This document shows, in pieces, positions 23,191 through 34,796 of a stretch of DNA of 64,000 bases. The position numbers and the translations under genes were made by a program. Origin of the DNA: Euborellia annulipes (taxonomy: Eukaryota > Arthropoda > Insecta > Dermaptera > Anisolabididae); NCBI GenBank assembly GCA_023213315.1, contig JAKCPI010016737.1:62001-126000 (forward strand), in the 5' to 3' direction. Each line of letters opens with the position of its first letter. Within the stretch, counting starts at the first letter, position 1. Under the pieces are notes generated by a model that saw only the letters and a list, made by a program, of their open reading frames with translations, ran no database searches and was not told the origin of the DNA.

Positions 23191-25625
23191 ATGCCACCTA
23201 AATTCGATCCCACTGAAGTTAAAGTTGGTATGTATCATTTTTATTTTAAATAAAATATTTTTGAAACATCACATTCATACACTCATGTATTTTAAAGTAC
23301 ACATGTTCTTACGCAAATTGTCTTTTAATTTTAGTCTATTTGAGATGTGTTGGAGGAGAAGTCGGAGCCACCTCTTCACTTGCTCCAAAAATTGGTCCCC
23401 TTGGTTTGGTAATTATTTAATTATACATTTTTTAATGGAATTTTAGTCTTTCATCGATATCATATGTTCAAAAGATTGTTGAAATTCACTCAGGGGCTCA
23501 TGTCTTTGATTACCTGGTTAGCGATCCCGATTTACCCGAGCTAAGGCTGCCATTTTTTCCATTTCCTTTTTTTTTTAAACATTCACACTTTTTTCTCATT
23601 CACACTCACATGCACCCACACATTCACAGTCTTTTCGGCAACTCAGGCCATTTAAGACTTTGACGATAACCGTTGTAAGTAATATATAAATTGTAGGTTC
23701 AGGCATTTCTATTTAAGCCATTTGGTATCCAAATGCCTTAAATAAAATCATCGGACTGCCTGGGGTCCGAACCCACGACTTTCGGTATACGAGGTTAGCA
23801 CTCTAACCCCTACACCAAGCCCCGAGGGCTATTTCCTTTTTATCACCCTTACCCCAAGCGTGAAAATATGTGTGAATATTTTTATTCATGGGCGATTTAT
23901 CCCCCCAACCTCTTCGTGTCGATGGATCTAATTTGCTTCACTTTCCCTATACTGATTTCCATTCTCGAAAACTACTCGAAAATTTGTTAACAATTTCTTT
24001 TGAGTCCAATACGTCCTAGGCTTTTACTAATAACTCCTTTTTCATGTTTTTAACACGTATTTTATTTTTATTTTTTAGTCTCCTAAAAAAGTGGGTGATG
24101 ATATAGCTAAAGCCACATCTGACTGGAAAGGTCTTAAAATCACCGTAAAACTCACCATTCAAAATCGTCAAGCTGCAATTTCAGTTTGTCCTTCTGCTGC
24201 ATCTTTAATTATTAAAGCCCTTAAAGAGCCTCCCCGGGATCGTAAAAAAGTTAAAAATATTAAACATAGCGGAAATCTTTCATTTGATGAAATTGTTTCA
24301 ATTGCAAAATCAATGAGGGACAGATCAATGTCTCGAAAAATGGAAGGAACTGTTAAAGAAATTTTAGGCACTTGCCAGGTAATTAGAAATTTAAATCTCA
24401 AAATTTTTAAATTTATATTAAATTTGTTTTTAATTGTTTTAGTCTGTTGGATGCACAGTAGAAGGCAAACCCCCACATGATGTAATTGATCAGATAAACG
24501 ATGGCGAAATAGAAGTCCCTGAAGAATAATTCTTTGTAAGTATATAGCTAATGAGTATGAGGTTCTGTTCTATTAGTTTTTAGCGCTTTTGTTTATTAAT
24601 TACTTTAGGGGAATCAGATATATTGATTTTATATTTTTTATAAATATGATTATTACAGAAAGGTTTTAATTTTTCCTACATTCAAGTTCATATATTGAAA
24701 CATACCGGCGGGGGGGGGGGGGGGGTAAAAAAAAAGAAAGAGGGAGAGAAAATGGGAAAATGAAAAAAAGAAAAAAAATTCTTTGAGGGCGGGGTGGGTC
24801 AAGTAAAAATGGGAAAATTAGATAAAAAAAGAAAATTTAAAAAATTCTTGAGGGGCCGGGGTGGGGCTCAAGTAAAAACAAAATTTAATGAAAATTTCTT
24901 TGAAAGGCCGGGGCCTCAGGGTCAAGTAAAAACAAAATTTAATGAAAATTTCTCTTTGAGAGGCCCGCTCAAGGTTCAAGTAAAAATGGGAAAATTTAGA
25001 TAAAAAAAAGAAAATTTAATAAAAATTTCTCTTTGAGAGGCGGGGCCTTGGGGCTCAAGAAAAACAAAATTTAATGAAAATTTCCTTGAAAGGCCCCGGG
25101 GCCTTGGGGTCAGGGATATACGGTTTTTAAAATATTTTGTGTATGGAGGAGAGGGATTTAAAGACACCCAAGAAAAAAATAATAAGACCAAGCCGAACCT
25201 TGTGTTTTTAATTTACTTCTTTAAATTAAATGTTTCAACTAGACTCACTGGCTATCAGTTTATATATAATATAAAATAATTATAACTGTTGAGATTAGCT
25301 ATGATCATTTAGACAGAACTTTAAACTCATTGGCTTAATGGTCGGGTTTGGCACCCCATCCACCCACTTTAATCTCAATCGTTTTGGCAATTTATTTATA
25401 TTTTAAAATATATTTGTTGTGAAAAAAAAATTTTAATCAATTCAAATTTTCAACCGAGATTAAACAAGTGGGCATCATTGCCTAGGGGAGACAACCCCTA
25501 TAACAAATCACATTTTCTTTTAGTCTTAGTATATATACAGACTATATATTCATTAATTAGATAATACATTATTAATTTTATGATTTTCATTTCTTTACAG
25601 GGCTTCAAAGAAATAAATTTATTTT
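23191..25625 (+). CDS. RpL12: 60S ribosomal protein L12, complete, with probable 3'UTR intron
   Basis: Large-subunit stalk-base protein (uL11). Coding exons are 23191-23227, 23335-23408, 24079-24378 and 24443-24529, all GT-AG and in phase, giving 165 aa, equal to the human protein. Landmarks: [75 protein letters not shown]. Six bases after the stop a strong donor (GTAAGTATA at 24536) pairs plausibly with TTCTTTACAG ending at 25600. The short last exon then contains AATAAA at 25612-25617. The stop lies so close to the junction that nonsense-mediated decay is not expected. Intron 2 holds a SINE and the 3'UTR intron a minisatellite. Confidence 0.95.
23571..23830 (-). mobile_element. tRNA-derived SINE in RpL12 intron 2
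   Basis: On the minus strand it starts with a tRNA-like head: A-box-like TGGTGTAGGGGTTAG and B-box-like GGTTCGGACCC. A body with GTTGCCGAAAAGACT follows, then an A tail. Target duplication ATTTCCTTTTT at 23561-23571 and 23831-23841. Copies of the same family lie at 55006, 59209, 60003 (truncated) and 60430, all in this orientation. Confidence 0.8.
24770..25115. repeat. GC-punctuated minisatellite in the RpL12 3'UTR intron
   Basis: About six imperfect units of 50-65 bp. Each joins a GC-rich patch (GGCCGGGGCCTCAGGG type) to TCAAGTAAAAACAAAATTTA and GAAAATTTC. Preceded at about 24709 by a poly-G run. Open frames on both strands are by-products of the repeat. Confidence 0.7.
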
Positions 25626-26454
25626 AAAAAAAGAATTTGATTTTAAATATTTTTTTGCCCTATATTCTTTTCCTATGCATACATATATAAGAAAATTACC
25701 CTTCATCAAAATATAAATTTTTTTCACATTCTATTGATTTAGCATTTACTTACATAATTTTAAATTATATTTTTAAGATACTTGGTTCATTATTCTTTAT
25801 TCTTCTACTAGGCATTTATGAAAATACACATCTGATAATAAATTAATAAATTTATTGTTGAAATACTAACATAACTTCAATAATTAGGGTAAATTTGATT
25901 GAACCTTGTGACTGTGTCATCTTTGGGAATATAATTTTTCTCTATATATGAGGATTTAGTCGATATTCGTTTTTGTAATCCCGAGGTCAACGGTCTGATT
26001 GAGCATATCTTGCCTATTTTGTTGAATAAAATAATTTAGCAATTAAGAAATATATTCATTTTTCGAAAGTCAACACGAAAAAATTGATATTTCTTAAATT
26101 GCATTTGATTTACTAGATTAAATTTGTGGTCCGATGTTTGTTGGATTAGATTTGGAACATTTCGACTCCTTTTTTCGAATTAAATTTGAATTTAACAATT
26201 AATTTTTTATAATTTTCATTTGTAAAAAATTTTCTCATAAAATTTTTTTAAATTTTATACTAGGGAAAAAAATTTCTTTTGAAAAATGTAGGGGAAAATT
26301 TCTCATAGTCAATGAATATATTATCTATAATATATTCATTACGTACCCCCCATCATTAAGGGGTGGATCTCAAAAAACCGTTAATAGCCGATTCAGAAGC
26401 TGGTTACTCTAGGCCGCAAGAGATGGGGTTAGTTCGGCCGCGTTTTATTCCATT
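25626..26454. other. Intergenic AT-rich sequence, nothing recognised
   Basis: No coding similarity or paired ends seen. Upstream within the 3'UTR intron, about 25363-25480, CCACTTTAATCTC and GAGATTAAACAAGTGG form a small inverted repeat. Confidence 0.3.
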
Positions 26455-26715
26455 TCATTTGAAAGGTTCCAGCAAATTAATTAAAGGCAAAAAATTTATT
26501 ATTTTTTAATACAATGATTACTAATTTAATTATCTATAAGGTATAGACCGAATTTCTTTAAATTATTTTTTATTTAATGTGAATAATCTAAAAAAAAAAT
26601 CTTTTTTGAAAATCAAAAAACTGGCGACTAAACGTTGTAGATTTTTAAATATCTTTAATTAAAAAAAAAAATTGGAGTCGATAGCTTCAAAATTGTGGCC
26701 ACTGGAACCTTTCAA
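26455..26715. repeat. Inverted repeat GAAAGGTTCCAG/CTGGAACCTTTC
   Basis: Short perfect inverted arms at about 26460-26472 and 26700-26713 surround AT-rich DNA. Possibly an old MITE that abuts the SINE-like sequence to its right. Confidence 0.35.
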
Positions 26716-27000
26716 AATAACCACCTCGAGGCGTGCACTATTCTTCCCGACTGCATGTATGGCAGAGGTAGAGACATGGGCGTAACTAGGGGGGGGGGGG
26801 CTTGGACCCTCCCCCCCCCCAGAAAGCTCCCTGCCCCAAGAAAAATTGAGAAAATATGGAACTTTCCAGGCCCCCCCCCCGGAGGATTTCTGGTCCCATG
26901 GCCCCCCCCCCAGCCAATTTCTCTAGTTACGCTCATGGGTAGAGATCTCGCCTCTTATGCTAGGAGCCAAGGGTTCGCTTCCCGCTTCTAGCGATGAAAT
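26716..27000 (+). mobile_element. tRNA-like SINE interrupted by a MITE
   Basis: Ignoring the insertion, TGTATGGCAGAGGTAGAGA continues into TCTCGCCTCTTATGC and then AAGGGTTCGCTTCCCGCTTC. This looks like tRNA A-box and B-box regions at tRNA spacing. The MITE 26775-26937 sits in the middle. Confidence 0.45.
26775..26937. mobile_element. hAT-type MITE with perfect 8-bp target duplication
   Basis: TIRs CATGGGCGTAACTAG and (complement) CATGAGCGTAACTAG. Flanks GGTAGAGA at 26767-26774 and 26938-26945 are identical. Several G and C homopolymers inside. Same family as 36993-37138. Confidence 0.85.
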
Positions 27001-27004
27001 TTCT

Positions 27005-27185
27005 CTAAATTTATTGAGAAGGATGTAGATAAGTAAAAAATAGGAGATGATATTTCGGCCAATTTATTCGGATTATCTCCTCCCACTATGAGCCTACGTT
27101 TCGGAGTTCAAACGACTCCTTCTTCAGACCATGCGGAGTTAAGAAACAAATTTGTCCTCAATTTTGCTATAGAAATTGTACTTAA
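27005..27185. mobile_element. Partial foldback copy with hammerhead arm
   Basis: Matches the arm of the 12986-13384 element (TTTATTGAGAAGGATG, then TATTTCGGCCAATTTATT). Only one arm is clear. Confidence 0.5.
27090..27135 (-). ncRNA. Hammerhead ribozyme motif (GUA triplet)
   Basis: Minus strand: CTGAAGA plus A, stem II GGAGT/ACTCC with a seven-base loop, GAAA, C-GTA. Core bases intact; stem I is poorly paired. Confidence 0.5.
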
Positions 27186-27545
27186 TTACGCTAGTGCGAA
27201 TAATTGGAATTAAAATTGGTAAATTCATTTACCTTTGATAACAGGTTGGTATCATGTTTCCGATACCAGCATAAATATCTCTTTTAAAAATTTGTCGTTT
27301 TTAAAATTATTAAATTATAATAAAAGCTGCTTAATATTTTAATTAACATTTACATGAAAAAAATTGAGAGAATTATTTAAATTGAATTTTTTTTTCCTAT
27401 ATTGGTCACTATGATTTTGGATGTCAAATAACCGCCTTTTCTTAATTGTAGTCATTTAAAAGTTAAAAAAATGATATAAATCATTCATTCTAGTTTTAAA
27501 TTATTTGTTAATTAAATGTTTTAAAAGTTACTTTCTATATTAAAA

Positions 27546-30500
27546 ATGAGTGAACAAATTTCTACGTTAACTTGTGCCTTAACAATCGAAAAAGATCTCG
27601 TAAAGCAAGGAGCTCAAAGCAAATCGAATTATAAAACAGCGAAATTGCAATTGATACGAAATCAATTCCAAGAATTACTTATTGAAATATCCACAGAAAA
27701 AACTAAACAAAAGTTTATATTAAAAGATTTCACCGTTCATAATAAATTTATGAATGAAGGAAAAGCATCAATTAAATTACAACAGAGTAAAATTTCTTTA
27801 ATGATATCCAATGCACCTCCCAGTCAACTTTTGAATTTTTTAAAAACAATATTTATTAAAATCAACTCGAAAGATAAAAATAAGGATATAACACCAAGAA
27901 GTAAACTACTCTCTGATAAAAAAGAAAATTTTGACGAAGTGAGTCCAGTAACTTTAATAGAATTTCAAAAAGCAAGATCGAAAGCGAAATTAATTAATCC
28001 GAATATTCCAAGTCCACCAAGTAAAAAAAGATTAGCTTTGAATGAGTCTCCCACTCAGGTATTTTAAAATTTCTTCTATTTTGTATACTTAATTCTTTTT
28101 TTTTTTTTTAATAAAAATTTAATATTCTAGGCAAAAAAGCCCCGTCTTATAATGAATCCAAGTCAATTAACAAAAGAACAACAAAAAATTTTACAGACTG
28201 TTATGACTGGTCAAAATATATTTTTTACAGGTAAATTTTATTAATCTTAGAAGAAAACGTTTATTTAAAAAAATGATCCTCTGTGGCATCGGTATAAATA
28301 AATATATATATATGTATACCTTAAAAGTAAAACCTTAATGGCCTCAGCAGCCGAAAAAAGGAATGAAAAAAATATTTGAAGATCTAATGTTGATTTGCAG
28401 CTGCTCGTTTTTTTTATCTAGCCCAAATATAGATCCATCTTTATGGAAACAGCGATTGATTATTGTCACTCTCAGAAGAAAATCTCACATTGTTTATTTT
28501 GCTATCCTTATCGCCTTAACTATTTATAATACGATTTTCATAGGATGTCAGACATCAAATGAAATTTTTCGATTTTCGAAAGATTTCTTCAGAGGGTGCA
28601 GAGGTTAAATCAAAAAAACATTATCTGCAAATTACAACTTCTTAGTTAAATTAGTTAAGGAGAATTTTTATATATCGTTGTCTCGCAACAGTTTTGGGTA
28701 AAAAAATATAAATGGAAATATTTACCTTTTAATAGATGTATTTTTATATGCAAAATAAAATTTTATTCTCTCTTCTAATGGTTTGAGATTTTTTTTTTCT
28801 CGGGGGAACTATATTACAATCAATATAATGTATATTATCAGAAACTTTTTTAATTCACATCAATCACAGTAAAATATTTTTAATTAAAGGCCCCAAAAAT
28901 AAAAAAAACAATAGACAGAAAGACATTATAAATAGCGCTCTACTTACAAAGGTGTTAAAAAATTCTTAGCACTGCCTCCTTAAGTTGTTAGATAAGTACA
29001 CTAACATTTTTACTTAGCAAATAAAAGGAAATGTATTTATTTATACACACCAAGATAGTATTGTAGTTGTGGCTCTTGAGTTGTATAACAAGGAAGGGTT
29101 GCGAAAGCAGTGACTGGCATCCAAATTTATTTCTTTAAATATTTTATTGAGCACGTTTCTTTCTTTCTTGATAGAGGCCATCTTCAGGGCCCTTTCAGTA
29201 TATATAGCTGCCTAATGCAATATATATATACTTTCTTGACCTTTATTGAACCTCAATCGAGACGGAAACGTCGGCCCAATAAAATATTCAACTGCCTCCT
29301 TCAGTTGTTAGATAAGTATACTAACCTTCTTATTTATCTAACAACTGAAGGAGGCAGTGCCTTCCTGTCTATTGAATGTGATTAATGTGAATTAAAAATG
29401 TTTCTAATAATATATTTTGATTGTAATATAGGTCCTGAAGACGGGTGACGTTTAGTCCCCGAAACGCCAACAATGGAAAATAAAATAACTCGGGCCGCAA
29501 ACTAGTCTTTCTTTTTATTTCCTCTTCTATCTGTTTTACGACCTTCCTCTACATTGTCTTATAAGAGTAATTTTCATTTTCTTGATTCCTATGATAATCT
29601 TGTTCTTTTAATTTAAATAGGAAGTGCCGGTACTGGGAAATCTTTTCTTCTGAAAAAAATCATACATTCCCTACCTCCAGAATCTACTGTCGCCACAGCA
29701 AGCACAGGAGTAGCAGCTTTTCATATTGGCGGTACTACGCTTCATAGCTTTGCAGGTATTCTATATTTAAATTTGGCTATAAACTATTATTCCTAAGAAC
29801 AAAAATTAAATATAAATTTTCAGGTATCGGTCTTGGCCAAGGCGATTTATCTCAATGTATTCAACAAGCTCAAAGGCCACAAGTTAGACAAATTTGGAGA
29901 AAAACGAGACATTTAATAATTGATGAAATATCTATGATTGAAGGAGATTATTTCGAGGTTGGTTATAATTTTATTAAAAAAATTTAAAAATTACTTTTTC
30001 TTAAATTTAAAAAGAAAAAGCAACTTACCTAATTACCATTATATTTTTACCTGCTTCACAGTAGAAAAGAAAAATTAAGTTCGTATGTGCATTCCCCCAT
30101 TCTATTTTATATATATACCGTATATAAAGTTTAGAATGTGTAAGGATCTTTGGATTTTTTTCTGAAATTAAAGCTAATTTAGAATCCTTGGATTATATAT
30201 TTAGTAATTTAAACAATTTTTTTATGATTTCTGACTCACTTTAAAATTAATTTTTATAAAAATTATTGTGGAAATTATATATAGTTTATTAAGAGCCAAT
30301 GTAATAAGAAAAAAAAATCCCCTATAAAATCACATTGTGGTACTGCGCTCATTCAAGCTGAAATATTTGCAAATAAATTAAGTGGGAGGCAGTTCAGAAA
30401 ACTTTCACTTCTACAAATATTGATTTTTACAGACTTTTCTTCTTCATTAATTGCTTTGCCCATTGGTCATTGTATACACTGCCTTTTTATTAATATATTT

Positions 30501-32242
30501 TTGCTTTTGCTCTCTCAAATTTTGTAAAAACTCGACCGCTAAAATATTCAATGATATATACCTGTATATATATAACTTATATAAATAAACATTTATCACA
30601 TTGTTTTATATTATTTTAGAAAATAGAACGAGTAGCTAGAGTTGTTTGTAACAACGATAAGCCTTTTGGCGGCATTCAACTTATTATTTGTGGAGATTTT
30701 CTTCAATTACCACCTGTGGCATCGACAGATAAAATGAATTCGAAATTTTGTTTTCAAACTTCAGCATGGAATCGATGTATTAATAAGGCTTTTGAATTAA
30801 AAAAAGTTTACCGTCAAAAAGAAAATGAATTTATTGATATTTTAAATAGTATACGAATCGGAAGGTAAAAATCAAATAATTTTTTTTATCCTTTAAATAT
30901 TTTCTTATGAATAGCATTTTACGGAATAAGTATTTTTTTTTTTTTTTATTTTAGAGTAACTGATGAAATTACAAATCGATTGCTTTCCACATCAAAGCAA
31001 AAAATAGAGGGTTCAGGTATTTTAGCCACAAGATTATGTTCACACACCTCAGATGCAGAAAATATTAATATTCAAAAATTAGAAGAACTAGAAGGAGAAG
31101 CTAAAATTTTCATTGCTAAAGATAGTCATCCTGAATTAAGCAGTTTTCTTGATCAGCAAACTCCTGTTGTCAGAACCCTTCGATTAAAAGTAATTAAATT
31201 CTTTTAGTGATTTATATAAAAAAAAATATTCAACATTTTTACATATTTTAAAATTTATTTTTTAGATTGGTTCTCAAGTAATGCTTGTAAAAAATCAAAA
31301 CCTTGCAAGTGGTTTAGTTAATGGTGCTCGTGGAGTCGTTTCTCGTTTTAACAATGACGGTATTTATTTTTGTTATAAATTAGAGACAAAGTACGGGGGG
31401 GGGGAAATAAAATATTTTAATTCAAAATCGAATAATAATTAATATTTATTCTTTCAGGTTTTCCTAAAGTTCGTTTCAAAAATGAACTTGAAGTTGATAT
31501 TACTCCTGAACGTTGGTTAATAAAGAATGCATCTGGAGGATTAATCGCTCGCCAGCAACTCCCTCTTAAACTCGCCTGGGCTTTTTCAATACATAAATCT
31601 CAGGTATATATACGGTATATTGGGTTCGGAAAGTAATTTCGTTTTTTCCCAACAAAGGACTTAATTGTATTTTTTCACAGCTAACTTCACACTTTTTCCA
31701 TATATAATCATTATATATTTTGACAGCTGATTTAGCAAGGCATTCTTGTGAAGAAGTTCGATTGATTCTACGCAGTAGTTTTTTTATTGGTGCCCTTTCA
31801 AATATGCAAAGTAAAAAGCGTATTTTCGCATATTTTACTTTTTTACTATAGGAAAGGTAAAAAGTGCTGTTCAAGCAAAAAACAAAAATTATTTATCCGA
31901 ATTCGACTGTTCATAATCATTTGAAACGCCGTACATTTTAAAGAGCATCTAAAAAATAATTGATTTTTGAATTTTAATCAAAATCGTTGGAGCGAATTTT
32001 GAGAAAATCGAAAAAAACTGAAAAACTACAACAGTAAAGTACCAAGGTGGAGTGTATAACTTAAATATAAAATTTCAACCTCCTAGCTCAATTTCTTCAT
32101 GCTTTAAATTGAACCCAGACAGATACACAGACAAACCATGTCGCGAATATCACTTTTTTTGATTCAGGGGACCTCAAAACGTGTATATCCATCAAAATCT
32201 CGACATCGAATTTTTGACATGAATCCAATATTTTCTATATAC

Positions 32243-32300
<58 letters not shown>

Positions 32301-32768
32301 TAACATATACATATAACCACTACTTAGAATCAATCGAACTTTTTCATAAGAAAGCCTTGGTCTATCAGTTGTCAAAATATATAAAGATTGTACGGCTAAA
32401 GTGTAAAGTTAACTGTGAAAAAATACAATCAAGTCCTTTGTTGGGAAAAATCGAAATTACTTTCCCAACAACCCAATATTATATTATAAAATGAAAATCA
32501 TTGATTTATTTTAAAATACAATTAAAAATTTTAGGGTCTCACTTTAGATTGTGTGGAAATGTCTCTCTCCCGTGTTTTTGAACCTGGACAAGCCTATGTA
32601 GCACTTTCAAGGGCACAAAGTCTCACTTCTCTGCGAGTTCTTGATTTTGATGCAAAACAAGTCTGGGCAAATCCAGATGTCTTGAAGTTTTATCGTAAAT
32701 TTCGACGAGAAATGGATCAAATGGAAATTGTTCCTGTTTTGAAAAAATATGAAAAAAAATTATCCTAG
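27546..32768 (+). CDS. PIF1: PIF1 5'-3' DNA helicase, complete, nine exons
   Basis: Superfamily 1B helicase acting in nuclear and mitochondrial genome maintenance, telomeres and G-quadruplex unwinding (family knowledge). Exons: 27546-28058, 28131-28230, 29621-29755, 29824-29957, 30620-30864, 30955-31189, 31266-31359, 31458-31603 and 32535-32768. All are GT-AG, all in phase, 611 aa in total (human about 640). The N-terminal 170 residues form the weakly conserved PIF1 N domain. Helicase motifs follow: Walker A GSAGTGKS (205-212), [13 protein letters not shown] (283-287), [13 protein letters not shown], then [15 protein letters not shown] across the last junction and [13 protein letters not shown]. 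No catalytic residue is missing. The large introns contain ribozyme-bearing foldback repeats and a mariner-derived foldback. Confidence 0.95.
28231..29099. other. PIF1 intron 2, left part, with SINE-tail remnant
   Basis: At about 28336 AATGGCCTCAGCAGCCGAAAAA matches the SINE/LINE tail family. Otherwise AT-rich with no further feature. Confidence 0.35.
29100..29520. mobile_element. Complex foldback with decayed hammerhead motifs in PIF1 intron 2
   Basis: Holds AACTGCCTCCTTCAGTTGTTAG and its complement as a tight inverted repeat (about 29290-29360). Outside it are a minus-strand GGGCCCTGAAGATGGCC at about 29190 and GAAACGTCGGCCC at about 29264, plus a plus-strand motif at 29431. Looks like two nested or inverted copies. 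Confidence 0.5.
29431..29475 (+). ncRNA. Hammerhead motif with mutated cleavage triplet
   Basis: Core CTGAAGA plus C. Stem II pairs GGG and GAC with GTC and CCC around GTTTA. GAAA follows, then C-GCC. The U of the NUH triplet is C, so cleavage is unlikely. Confidence 0.5.
29958..30619. other. PIF1 intron 4
   Basis: AT-rich. Near 30358 GCTGAAATATTTGCAAATAAAT resembles the right part of the AUAU-type ribozyme repeat at 10783. No other feature. Confidence 0.35.
31620..32476. mobile_element. Mariner-derived foldback element in PIF1 intron 8
   Basis: Ends TTGGGTT..GGAAAGTAATTTCG are inverted and flanked by TA (31618-31619, 32477-32478). This TIR style is typical of mariner transposons. The inverted similarity extends about 170 bp inwards (ACAAAGGACTTAATTGTAT and AGTTCGATTGATTC on both sides), far longer than an ordinary mariner TIR. 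The middle (about 31950-32240) is a copy of another repeat family plus a long (TA)n run. No transposase remains. Confidence 0.65.
31950..32300 (+). repeat. Dispersed repeat ending in TACTTTCTC plus (TA)n, copy 1
   Basis: Shares AAACGTGTATATCCATCAAA, ATCTCGACATCGAATTTTTG and ACATGAATCCAATA with copies at about 41180-41340, 41790-42080, 47745-48500 and 50590-50745. Ends here in a long (TA)n tract. Confidence 0.6.
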
Positions 32769-33269
32769 CTATATCATACTTTATTTTACAAGTAAGCCTT
32801 TTTTATTATAAATTAAATTTTACTTTTAACGAGATAAGATTGAATTAAAGGGTTCAGGGGAAAATATAATAGATTGAAGATACATAGGCATGGTGCTAAA
32901 TAAGATGAGGTAGGGGGCATTTGGTTTGGTATTTCAAATAAAAAAATTTGTTAATAAAGTTGGGGCAACAACTATTAAGGAATTCATTATATAAAGTAAA
33001 CTTATAAAAAAAAAAAATACTACTTAAAAAGTCCTAACATTTTTACTTATTTAAATTTTTTCCACCTTCTTAAGATTGAACTATAATCTAATTCTCACTG
33101 CCATTTTATTCGAGACTGTGATTAATAATGATCTTACCTTAGAGTTGTAAAAAAACTACAGTATTTATGAGCTGCATATAATGAAGAGAATAGAATCTAA
33201 ATAATTTTTGTAATATTTTATTTCGCTAAGCTTGAGATGTTTTTATTTTATTTTTTTCTGTTACATCTT
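32769..33269. other. Intergenic sequence after PIF1
   Basis: AT-rich with no coding similarity. Presumed PIF1 3'UTR at the left. Confidence 0.3.
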
Positions 33270-33414
33270 CCCAATTGAAGGGTTCGGTCTCAGAGACTTA
33301 GGATTAGAGCCCTGTACGGGGACGGGTAGGACCGTAGGCCCTTTACCCACCCAGCCCGCGGGCCAGCTCGTAATGCTACTGCTCGGACACGAAGTTTTTA
33401 CTAAATTGATTTCT

Positions 33415-33489
33415 ACAGTAGATAGGAAAGGAGAATGCAGCCAGGTAATAAGTCTCCACGAACCTGGCTGCATTCTCCTTTCTACTGTT
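33415..33489. repeat. Perfect-arm hairpin AGGAGAATGCAGCCAGGT
   Basis: About 27-bp arms (ACAGTAGA..AAAGGAGAATGCAGCCAGGT and complement) around a 13-nt loop. Not obviously linked to a known element. Confidence 0.5.
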
Positions 33490-33584
33490 TAAATACAACA
33501 GCCACTTTAATTTTTCATAAATTGATTTCTTTATTCTACTGGAACCTAGCATACGGGATTGATTTTTAAAAGTCCAATAGTGGG

Positions 33585-34796
33585 ATACAGGAGAGGTAGA
33601 ACTGTCGGGTTGGACCGGGGGTCAATCTGTCGGGTCGATCCGCCACGTTAAAACTTCGTTATCAATTTGGCTTAAAAAGTGGAGAGTTTGATCTGTCGGG
33701 TTGGACCGGGGGGACAGTCTGCGGGCCGGAAAACCGCACGTTAAAACCGTCATCACTCACAAACGTAAAGGAAAAACCCGAGATAAACCCGTATAGTTGG
33801 CCCGCCACGGCCAAACCGTACGTGTATGGGCAAAATCTTTGGACCGGGAGTTTGAACCGCTGATTTGACAAATCCGTGGACTTTCGTCTTGACGAAAGTT
33901 TTGCCTGCCGACTAGACAGATCAAGTCAAGAAGCATTGGAATTTCAAGAAAAATGGAAATAGAAAATTATTTTAAAAAAAAAGTAATTAATTCTTTCTTC
34001 TCCTTTAAATAAAATCTTTAATTATCTGATTCTGAAGTGCCAAAATAGGACTTAAGGTTCCCTGAGTCCATTTAAGTAGTTTTTGGAATGATGTCTGTGT
34101 GTCTGTGTGTATGTCTGTGGTATTTTGCACACATAAACTAGATGTAAAGGTCAAGAACTGAAAAGTTTTGGTAAACATCGGACCATTAGGGGGCGCTTTA
34201 GAAAGAGGGCCAATATTTTTTCTTACATAACCTATAATTTTTTTTGTATATTCAGAAACTAGACTTTCTCCCGAATAAAATGCTAGGTCTATATAATATT
34301 TGTATCCTAATTTGCCATGACCTTAAATGATATTAAAAAAAATAATAATAATAAATTTGTTTTTGTGAATGGTGATTAACTAAAATATTTTAGAACATAT
34401 TAATAGCTTAATTAATTAATAGGGGGAGGGATAACTTATTTTCTTTAAAAATAAATTTGTAAAAAAATTTTTGAAGTAACATGTCCTCCCCTACCCCCTC
34501 CAAAAATCGCGACTTAAAGAGATGGTCCGGGGCGGTCAAAACTGTCGCTTTCCACTAACGAAAAGATCAGACCGTGAGTTCGGACCGCAGTCCAATCTGT
34601 TAGATTGATGCGTGGCGGTCAAAACTGTCGCTTGCTCACTAACGAAAAGATCAGTCCGTGAGTTTGGACCGCAGTCCAATCTGTTAGATTGATACGTGGC
34701 GGTCAAAACTGGCGCGTCTCGCCCACTAACGTAAAGATAAATCGTGGTTTGGACCGCACGTCAAAACCGACTTCTACCTCTCGGTATCCCAGCTAA
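33585..34796. mobile_element. Composite element with inverted ends and internal about 84-bp tandem units
   Basis: The left end TAGTGGGATACAGGAGAGGTAGAA is mirrored by TTCTACCTCTCGGTATCCCAGCTA on the right. Just inside both ends are related units (GGACCG..GTC-AATCTGT..GATCG..CG..AAAACT). On the right they form a three-unit tandem array, with GGCGGTCAAAACT starting at 34531, 34614 and 34698. Outside the ends are similar direct sequences (GGAACCTAGCATAC and GGGACCTAGCCTAC). No coding part. Confidence 0.5.

Noticed and set aside
23750..23830. Minus-strand tRNA gene in the RpL12 intron
   Set aside because: The tRNA-like head is attached to a repeated body with A tail and target duplications; five copies exist.
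24794..25191. Repetitive open frames on both strands after RpL12
   Set aside because: By-products of the minisatellite.
32138..32494. 118-codon frame in PIF1 intron 8
   Set aside because: Translation of the dispersed repeat, the TA tract and the mariner end.
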